Of a stretch of DNA of 64,000 bases, positions 57,503 to 64,000 are shown one piece after another. The stretch is from Flavobacteriaceae bacterium. Lineage in GTDB: Bacteria > Bacteroidota > Bacteroidia > Flavobacteriales > Flavobacteriaceae. The stretch lies in contig PALG01000023.1 of the NCBI GenBank assembly GCA_002707025.1, positions 1-64,000 on the forward strand, in the 5' to 3' direction. A model generated the notes under the pieces. The model saw nothing but the letters and a program-made list of their open reading frames with translations. It was not told where the DNA came from and searched no databases. Each line of letters starts with the position of its first letter. The first letter of the stretch is position 1. The position numbers and the translations under genes were made by a program.

Positions 57503-57643
57503 TTAGTCTACGGCATCTTCAATTTCATCTCCAACTTCTTCTACTCCATCTTCAATTTTTTCTCCAGTGGTTTTCTCTCTACAGCTTGTGAATGAAGCTG
57601 TTGCAATAGTTAGCAATAAGAGTCCATAAATTACTTTTTTCAT
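57503..57643 (-). CDS. Very small lipoprotein
   Basis: 46 residues: signal peptide MKKVIYGLLLLTIATASFTSC with a lipobox, then an acidic helix (EKIEDGVEEVGDEIEDAVD). No function known. Not a member of a family I recognise, but lipobox, start and stop are clear. It sits 27 nt after the DUF1328 gene on the same strand. Confidence 0.78.
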   Translation of the reverse strand: MKKVIYGLLLLTIATASFTSCREKTTGEKIEDGVEEVGDEIEDAVD

Positions 57644-57670
57644 AATAGTGGTTTTTAGGTTAATTAATAA

Positions 57671-57835
57671 TTACTTATTGGTTAGTAATCCTTTTAATAA
57701 AGATAGTACAAATAGTACCAAAAATATAAAGAATAATACTTTTGCAATTCCAGCGGCTCCGGCAGCGATGCCTCCAAAGCCAAAAATTCCTGCGATAATT
57801 GCAATAATAACGAATGCGATTGTCCAACGTAACAT
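57671..57835 (-). CDS. DUF1328 family small membrane protein
   Basis: 54 residues with two hydrophobic helices. [20 protein letters not shown] and [18 protein letters not shown] are characteristic of the DUF1328 (YtjA-like) family, a membrane protein of unknown role. Preceded by about 200 nt of non-coding sequence that must hold its promoter. Confidence 0.92.
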   Translation of the reverse strand: MLRWTIAFVIIAIIAGIFGFGGIAAGAAGIAKVLFFIFLVLFVLSLLKGLLTNK

Positions 57836-58041
57836 AGTGTAAGTTTTTTGTGATTAGTGATTTCAGTTATTTGATTAGCCTTACGCTAAAATCTTATTCT
57901 AAGATAGTTAGTTGGTTTTATGATTTTCGGAAATTAACTTTGTTTAACCACAGAAGCTCTTAATTATATATAAATTATGTTAAAAAACAAATTAGGTTGT
58001 TAAGTTCTTTTTGAAATTTTACATCAATAAGAGCCTGTATT

Positions 58042-59304
58042 TTATAGGAAGGGGAGAACTCTTTCGAGCGCCATTCCCCGTGAGCCTTTAATAAGTATAA
58101 GTCCTTTTGGCAACGAATTCTTAGAGAGGTATTCCTGAAAATCCTCATAAGATTTAAATTTAAAAATATTAGGCCCTAGGACGTCGGTGTGATAAAAATG
58201 GCTTCCTACCAAAAAGACTTCCTGAAACCCAATTTCTTCTAGATATCTTACTATATGTTGATGTTCTTTCGAGGCTTCTTCCCCTAGCTCAAACATATCT
58301 CCTAAGATGGCAATTTTGTTAATCGCTTGGTTATTTTTTAAATTTTTAAGGGCAGCCTTCATGCTCGTCGGATTCGCATTGTAGGCATCCAAAATGATTT
58401 TATATCCTTTTTTTTCTACTACCTGAGAACGATTCATTTGGGGGGAATATGTTTCCAACGCCTCTTTAATAGCTGTTTTATCTACTTCGAAATAATTTCC
58501 AATGGAAATCGCTGCGGACAAATTGGACAAATTATAGGTACCTATTAATTGTGTTTGAATTTCCATACCCTGCCATTCTAGCAGTAACCCATGAGATGCT
58601 TCTTTAAGCGTAACTTCTTTTTGGATGAGAATTCGATCCATGCCTTGAGTGAGCTCCATTTGTTTGGAGTCGTTTGCATTCACAAATACCTTTCCGCCGC
58701 TGTTTTTAAGAAATCTATACAATTCCGATTTGCCTTTAATGACACCTTCTACACCACCAAAGCCTTCTAAATGCGCTTTTCCAAAGTTTGTAATATACCC
58801 AAAATTAGGCGCGGCAATTTTTGAAAGTGTGTCAATTTCCCCTTGATGGTTAGCGCCCATTTCTACTATTCCTATTTCAGTTTGTTCATTCATCGAAAGT
58901 AGGGTAAGGGGAACACCAATGTGGTTATTTAAATTCCCTTTGGTTGCAACACATTGAAATTTTTTAGAAAGTATTTTATGGATGAGCTCCTTGGTAGTGG
59001 TTTTGCCATTGCTTCCTGTAAGGGAAATGATGGGTAATGAAAGATGGTTTCTATGGAAATGTGCCAGTTCCTGAAGGGCTTTGAGGGCATTATTGCAAAA
59101 CCAGGTTTTGCCTTCTACATAAGAAGCTTGTTCATCGATAATTGCTATTTTGGCCCCTTTGTCTATGGCTTCTGAAGCAAAAGAATTTCCATTAAAATTT
59201 GCTCCTTTTAAGGCGAAGAAAATACAGTTGCGGGTAATTTTTCTAGTATCGGTACAAACCCCGGAGCTTTCTAGGAAAAGTTGGTGTAAGGCTTCTATAT
59301 TCAA
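58042..59304 (-). CDS. murF: UDP-MurNAc-tripeptide--D-Ala-D-Ala ligase
   Basis: Adds D-Ala-D-Ala to the murein precursor in the cytoplasm. 420 residues. N-terminal domain CTDTRKITRNCIFFALKG; central P-loop SLTGSNGKTTTKELIHKIL; VEMGANHQGEIDTLSKIA; DAYNANPTSMKAAL; GLILIKGSRGMALERVLPFL at the end. The ATG at 59304 opens the family N-terminus. Located next to gldJ, as in other flavobacteria. Confidence 0.96.
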   Translation of the reverse strand: MNIEALHQLFLESSGVCTDTRKITRNCIFFALKGANFNGNSFASEAIDKGAKIAIIDEQASYVEGKTWFCNNALKALQELAHFHRNHLSLPIISLTGSNGKTTTKELIHKILSKKFQCVATKGNLNNHIGVPLTLLSMNEQTEIGIVEMGANHQGEIDTLSKIAAPNFGYITNFGKAHLEGFGGVEGVIKGKSELYRFLKNSGGKVFVNANDSKQMELTQGMDRILIQKEVTLKEASHGLLLEWQGMEIQTQLIGTYNLSNLSAAISIGNYFEVDKTAIKEALETYSPQMNRSQVVEKKGYKIILDAYNANPTSMKAALKNLKNNQAINKIAILGDMFELGEEASKEHQHIVRYLEEIGFQEVFLVGSHFYHTDVLGPNIFKFKSYEDFQEYLSKNSLPKGLILIKGSRGMALERVLPFL

Positions 59305-59340
59305 AAACAGTCGATTTTAAGTAGAATAAAGATATAAAAA

Positions 59341-59368
59341 AACCCTCCTTACTTTTGTTTGGAGGGTT
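59341..59368 (-). terminator. Terminator after gldJ
   Basis: AACCCTCC / GGAGGGTT with a 12-nt loop; a T-run follows on the minus strand. It separates gldJ from murF. Confidence 0.9.
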
Positions 59369-59392
59369 AAGTTATTTTGAAATCCAGATGTA

Positions 59393-61066
59393 TTATTTGT
59401 GTCTGGGTCGCTTTCCTTTTTTGGACTTGGAACCTACACGGGACATTGCACAACGGAAGCCGATGTAATCGGTAGCCATATCCTGAGGGAAATAGCGTCT
59501 TTGAGCAGGGTCTAACCAATACTCTCTGTCTCTCCATGATCCACCTTTGTAAACCCGAACCTCATTATTAATAAGGGTGGTTCTTTTAGAAGATTGATCG
59601 TATTCTCTTTCAAGTCCAGAGCTATCTGCGTAAACCTGGTGCTTTGGAGAGTTGTACATTCTTTTGCTGTCGGTAAGCTCATCTTCCTCTGCACCAAAAG
59701 ATTGGTAGTAACGGGTCGATTTTTTATCACCGTCACGGAAATCACGGTTATCACTTTCAGAGAAGTTGGTTCTTAAATAAGTTTCATTTTCATCGACAGC
59801 AACTTCTAAAATTTCCCCTGGAAGGGCTCTGGCTACAATTTTACCATTACTTAAAGTATCGAATAGAATTGAGTCGGAGGTTACTATTTTAACAGTGCCA
59901 TCTTCACCAATGGCATTTTTGGTATATACGTTACCACGATAGTAATTAAAATCATTGTATTCGTCATCCACTATAGGACGGTATACATCAGCAACCCACT
60001 CGGCTACGTTTCCTGCCATATCGTACAAACCGAAATCGTTAGGTTCGTAAGATTTTACCTCAGCAGTAATGTCTGCCCCATCGTCACTCCATCCTGCTAT
60101 TCCACCATAATCTCCATCTCCTTGCTTAAAGTTGGCCAATTGATCCCCTCTTTTCCTTCTACTGGAATTTCTGGTATATTGACCATCCCAAGGATATTTC
60201 TTTTTCCCGCGGTATACGTTATAATTTCTTAAGCCTACTAAACCTAGTGCGGCATACTCCCATTCTGCTTCGGTAGGAAGACGATAAGCCGGTAATAAAA
60301 TACCATCTTTTCTTTGCACGTATAGGTTTGTACTGTCTTCACTTCTTTTGGCAAGATTTTGAGAATATTTACCTCCTCGGGTAATAGAATCGTTACCTCC
60401 GTAAGTTTGTGTAGGGGCATTCAAATAGGTTTCTGTATTAAACGCTTGCCCGGGTTCCACATCATATTTGGCATTACGGGAAGTAATCCCATTTTCTTCT
60501 AAAATCAATTCGTTTACACGGTCGGTTCTCCAATTGCTAAACTCAACCGCCTGAACCCAACTTACACCTACTACCGGATAGTCTGCATAGGCAGGGTGAC
60601 GAAGGTAGTTATTGGTCATTACCTCATTATAACCTAGTCGATTTCTCCAAACCAAGGTGTCTGGTACGGCACCTTCGTAGATATTTCTGTAATTTTCATC
60701 TGCAGGTGGGAAAACTTCTTTAATCCAATCCAGATACTCTAAATACATCAGGTTGGTCACCTCAGTCTCATCCATGTAGAAAGATTGCACGTGTTGTTGG
60801 TTGGGACTATTGTTCCAATCGTGCATTGGATCATCCTGTACTTTACCCATGGTAAAAGTTCCACCTTCTATAAAAACCAAACCAGGACCTGTTTCCTGTT
60901 CTTTGGCTTTTGGGTTGTACTGAAAACCACCTTCTTTGGCATTTAGTTTCCATCCTGTAGCTCTAGAACTATTTTTATAATCCCTAGACTTGCTACAACT
61001 AACTAAAAGAGAGGTTGAAGCTATACATATGAATAGCTTAAATAATAGGTTTTTCTTAGCGTTCAT
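59393..61066 (-). CDS. gldJ: Gliding motility lipoprotein GldJ
   Basis: Outer-membrane-associated lipoprotein required for gliding motility and T9SS function. 557 residues; lipobox LLVSCSKS. The body is a formylglycine-generating-enzyme-like (SUMF1) domain: GLVFIEGGTFTMGKVQDD, SFYMDETEVTNLMYLEYLDW, VVGVSWVQAVEFSNWRTDR, RLPTEAEWEYAALG, YDMAGNVAEWVADVY, YKGGSWRDREYW, GFRCAMSRV. Length and layout match GldJ rather than GldK. Divergent from porU, the order found in Flavobacterium. Confidence 0.94.
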   Translation of the reverse strand: MNAKKNLLFKLFICIASTSLLVSCSKSRDYKNSSRATGWKLNAKEGGFQYNPKAKEQETGPGLVFIEGGTFTMGKVQDDPMHDWNNSPNQQHVQSFYMDETEVTNLMYLEYLDWIKEVFPPADENYRNIYEGAVPDTLVWRNRLGYNEVMTNNYLRHPAYADYPVVGVSWVQAVEFSNWRTDRVNELILEENGITSRNAKYDVEPGQAFNTETYLNAPTQTYGGNDSITRGGKYSQNLAKRSEDSTNLYVQRKDGILLPAYRLPTEAEWEYAALGLVGLRNYNVYRGKKKYPWDGQYTRNSSRRKRGDQLANFKQGDGDYGGIAGWSDDGADITAEVKSYEPNDFGLYDMAGNVAEWVADVYRPIVDDEYNDFNYYRGNVYTKNAIGEDGTVKIVTSDSILFDTLSNGKIVARALPGEILEVAVDENETYLRTNFSESDNRDFRDGDKKSTRYYQSFGAEEDELTDSKRMYNSPKHQVYADSSGLEREYDQSSKRTTLINNEVRVYKGGSWRDREYWLDPAQRRYFPQDMATDYIGFRCAMSRVGSKSKKGKRPRHK

Positions 61067-61274
61067 AGTTTCAATTAATGAAAAAATTGGGTTCGCAATA
61101 TACTAATTAACGTTTAAAGCGCAATAATATTTTATTTTTTTGGGCTGTAAAGGTAGCTATTTACAGACGACCAATGCAATAACGCCATAGAATTTTAATT
61201 ATTATATATTTAAATAATTTTTGAAAAAGATAGAAAAAATGGCATACTAAGAGTATCTTTAGCTCGTTATTGCT

Positions 61275-64000
61275 ATGATGAAAAACTATTTTTTACTCAC
61301 ACTTTTTTGTCTAGGGTTTCTTGTATCCTTTGCGCAAAGCAGGGACGTTCAGATTTACTGGGATCGCACTTCCCCCAATGAAAGTAGAACCGCTATTAAA
61401 AGGCCTGTTGACGCTTCAGGGGACATTCCTATTCAGTTAGGTTTAGAGGTTTCTAAAGAACGGGTTTCTTTTTCTACAAAATGGATGGATCAAGGGTTTG
61501 CCAACCCAAGTTCCTTGCAAATCACCAATACAAAGTGGGAAAGCTTAACTTCCAAAGAACTACAAAAAATCAATAGGGATTTAATTCCTTCGGCATTGCA
61601 ATACAATATTAGCAGTAACTACGGGAGGGATATTATCTATACGCAACTTCAGATTTCCCCTATTGTAAACCGAAACGGACAGCTTCAAAAACTAACGTCC
61701 TTTCGTTTGAATTACACCTACGGAAGAAACTCACAGAATACTAGAATGCTACTTCAAAATTCTGTATTAGCTTCTGGAAATTGGTATAAATTCCGGGTCG
61801 AAAAAACAGGAATTTACAGAATCACCAAAGATTTCTTGAGCAATTTGGGAATGGATGTAGATAATATAGACCCTCGGAACCTAAAGATTTACAGCAATGG
61901 CGGTAAACCGCTTCCCTTGTTGAATAGCGAAAATACTATTTTTGACCTGCCGGAAAATACCATTAAAGTCATTGGCGAACAAGATGGGAGTTTTGGCGAA
62001 AATGATTTTATCCTTTTTTATGGAATAGGAGTGGAAGGCTATGATGCTGAAAGCGATACACACTTAAATCCATACAGTGATGAGTCGTATTATTATATTA
62101 CGGCCAATGGGGGACCAGGACTTAGGGTTCAACCTATGGTAGAGCCAGAAGGAGCTCCAAACCTTACGATTGACCAATTTCAGGAAAACCAATTTGTGGA
62201 AGAAGACCTGTTCAGTCCCGCCAAAGTGGGAAGGCAATGGTACGGAAGTCGTTTCGATATAGAATCACAGCAATCTTTTGAATTCACCTTTCCCAATATT
62301 GTCCCTTCTTCTGAAGTATCTGTAAAAGTTAAGGCTGCTGCTGCTTCCGAAGTGAATACCAGTATGGCTATTACGCTAAACAATACCGCAGTAAACCCTT
62401 TGGAGTTTAATGGAGTTACCGGCTCTTCTATTTTAAACGATTTGCAAACTACCAATACGTTTAATGCTTCTGGGGAAACCATTACGGTAAATTTGAATTA
62501 TAACAACTCTGGAAACCCTTCCAGTGTAGGTTACCTGGACTATATAAGTGTTGACGCAATTCGAAGGTTACAAGGAAATGGGGGGCAACTTCCCTTTTAT
62601 AATGATGTTGTGGAAGATCCTCTGGGGGTGGTAGAATATCAAATCTCTAATGCTTCACAATTTTCTGAAGTTTGGGATGTGACCGATTATCGTCAAATAA
62701 CTTTTAAGGTGAATGAGGGAAGTTCTGGGAACTTTGCTTTTAAAGCCAATTCCGGTGCTTTGAGAAAGTATGTGGCAGTGAACCCTAATGATTATTATAG
62801 CCCTGTAACTGCTGCAAATAATTTTGTTCCGAATCAAGACTTAAAAGGGACCATTTTCAATGATGCTTCGGGGAATTTTACGGATATTGATTATATAATT
62901 GTTACCCCAGCTTTCTTAATTCAGCCTGCTTTAAAGTTGGCAAGCCATCACAAGAATATCAACAATTATAATGTTAAGGTGGTCACCCTAGATAAAATTT
63001 ATACTGAATTTAGTTCGGGAAAGCAGGACATTGGGGCTATTAGAAATTTTGTGCGGTATGTATATGAAAATGCATCTTCCCCAGCCAAACGATTAAAATA
63101 TCTCTGTCTTTTTGGGGATACTTCGGTAGACTATAAAAACCGATTGTTCAATAACAATAATATAGTACCTACTTTTCATACGAGGAGCAGTGTGAACACT
63201 TTTTCAGATTTCATGTCGGACGATTTCTTTGTGGTGCTAGATCCTGATGAAGGCTTGGTTACTGATAATAACAATATTGACGTAGCCGTGGGACGCATCT
63301 TAGCAGACGACGTTTCTTTGGCCAATGCCATGGTGGACAAGGCAATTGATTATGAATCCAAGGTATCCTATGGAAACTGGAGAAATAATTTTGTTTTGAT
63401 TTCCGATGATGTGGATGAGCCCTATGAATATACGCAATTAGAAAAAGTATTGGACTCTATTGGCGATCGGGTGACTGCTGAAAAGCCTTACATTAATGTG
63501 AAAAAGATTCATACCGATGCATTTCAACAGGAAACCTCGGCTGGAGGAAATCGGTACCCTTCTGTAAATGAAGCCGTCGTAGAAGCGATAGAAGTTGGGG
63601 CCTTGATCGTAAATTACTTCGGTCACGGTGGCGAAGATGGGTTGGCCAAAGAGTTTATCTACACTAAAGAAGCAGCGCAAAACCTTCAAAATGAAAATAA
63701 ATATACATGTTTGGTGACGGTTACCTGCGAATTGACCAAGTTCGACAATCCGCAAAGAATTACAGCGGGCGAACTCACCTATTGGAATCGGGAAGGGGGC
63801 GCTGTATCCTTAATAACAACCACAAGGTCCATTGGGGTAAACTTGGGGGTCGATTTCAACCGTCAGTTAAATGACGTGTTATTTGGAATTGGTACCGATA
63901 ACCCTTTACCGCCCTCAGAATCTTTAATGGTGGTAAAAAACAATATATCGAACAATAATAAAAGGGTTATTTTTTATGTGGGAGACCCTGCCTTAAGATT
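61275..64000 (+). CDS. porU: T9SS C-terminal sortase PorU (5' part; runs off the window)
   Basis: Cysteine protease of the type IX system that removes C-terminal sorting domains and attaches cargo to the surface. About 908 residues are visible. Signal peptide YFLLTLFCLGFLVSFAQ (two candidate ATGs, 61275 and 61278). The gingipain-like C25 domain holds YFGHGGEDGLAKE with catalytic His784 and VTVTCELTKFDNP with catalytic Cys818. Open at the window end. It faces away from gldJ and should be followed by porV. It would process the sorting-domain proteins at 8266 and 49480. Confidence 0.93.
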   Translation, partial: MMKNYFLLTLFCLGFLVSFAQSRDVQIYWDRTSPNESRTAIKRPVDASGDIPIQLGLEVSKERVSFSTKWMDQGFANPSSLQITNTKWESLTSKELQKINRDLIPSALQYNISSNYGRDIIYTQLQISPIVNRNGQLQKLTSFRLNYTYGRNSQNTRMLLQNSVLASGNWYKFRVEKTGIYRITKDFLSNLGMDVDNIDPRNLKIYSNGGKPLPLLNSENTIFDLPENTIKVIGEQDGSFGENDFILFYGIGVEGYDAESDTHLNPYSDESYYYITANGGPGLRVQPMVEPEGAPNLTIDQFQENQFVEEDLFSPAKVGRQWYGSRFDIESQQSFEFTFPNIVPSSEVSVKVKAAAASEVNTSMAITLNNTAVNPLEFNGVTGSSILNDLQTTNTFNASGETITVNLNYNNSGNPSSVGYLDYISVDAIRRLQGNGGQLPFYNDVVEDPLGVVEYQISNASQFSEVWDVTDYRQITFKVNEGSSGNFAFKANSGALRKYVAVNPNDYYSPVTAANNFVPNQDLKGTIFNDASGNFTDIDYIIVTPAFLIQPALKLASHHKNINNYNVKVVTLDKIYTEFSSGKQDIGAIRNFVRYVYENASSPAKRLKYLCLFGDTSVDYKNRLFNNNNIVPTFHTRSSVNTFSDFMSDDFFVVLDPDEGLVTDNNNIDVAVGRILADDVSLANAMVDKAIDYESKVSYGNWRNNFVLISDDVDEPYEYTQLEKVLDSIGDRVTAEKPYINVKKIHTDAFQQETSAGGNRYPSVNEAVVEAIEVGALIVNYFGHGGEDGLAKEFIYTKEAAQNLQNENKYTCLVTVTCELTKFDNPQRITAGELTYWNREGGAVSLITTTRSIGVNLGVDFNRQLNDVLFGIGTDNPLPPSESLMVVKNNISNNNKRVIFYVGDPALR

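Noticed and set aside
57648-57842. 64-residue plus-strand ORF
   Set aside because: Antisense to the well-supported DUF1328 gene; it needs a GTG start and has no family resemblance.

Overview
The window comes from a member of the Bacteroidota, most likely Flavobacteriaceae. The evidence is type IX secretion (T9SS) and gliding genes (gldJ, porU), secreted proteins with C-terminal T9SS sorting domains, Bacteroidota-type promoters (TTTG, 18-19 nt, TAnnTTTG) ahead of both tRNA genes, few Shine-Dalgarno sequences, and a long Bacteroidota-type II-C Cas9. No phage, plasmid or transposase genes were seen. Most of the window is ordinary chromosome with two unusual loci.

Region 1 (1-8126) is a type II-C CRISPR-Cas locus. 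A uniform array of 31 complete 46-nt repeats, plus a partial one cut by the window edge, is followed by cas2, cas1 and cas9 on the minus strand. A tracrRNA gene lies just beyond cas9 on the plus strand. The repeat orientation implied by the tracrRNA anti-repeat means crRNA is read toward the cas genes. The repeat itself contains a promoter-like sequence. The tracrRNA carries a short copy of the repeat start that can fold back on its own anti-repeat.

Region 2 (8200-23750) holds secreted and metabolic genes: a T9SS cargo protein, a DUF4136 lipoprotein, urocanate hydratase with a 57-residue Cys-rich partner gene, two large paralogous surface proteins in tandem, an ACC deaminase/D-cysteine desulfhydrase homologue, a LysM glucosaminidase, hemL, two Spy-like periplasmic proteins, a toroid-fold protein and a possible structured RNA at its 3' end.

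Region 3 (23750-39000) contains lysS, DUF1573, a membrane-anchored LuxR-type regulator, yqaE, lipB, an envelope operon ending in an OmpA-like lipoprotein and headed by an orphan 50-residue T9SS-sorting-like ORF, and a one-protein hybrid two-component system.

Region 4 (39000-53200) contains rnhB, a putative porin, acyl-CoA dehydrogenase, anmK, a glutamate-type dehydrogenase, nhaD, an exbB-exbD-tonB operon, a T9SS beta-propeller protein and folC.

Region 5 (53200-57500) has tRNA-Val(TAC) followed by a tandem 342-bp unit: tRNA 3' part, terminator hairpin and a small GIY-YIG nuclease gene. The unit occurs twice with a third truncated end, and looks like a tRNA-associated selfish element. Two cryptochrome/photolyase genes and tRNA-Val(GAC) follow. 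Region 6 (57500-64000) has two tiny envelope genes, murF, gldJ and the start of porU, the T9SS sortase that would process the sorting-domain proteins encoded elsewhere in the window.
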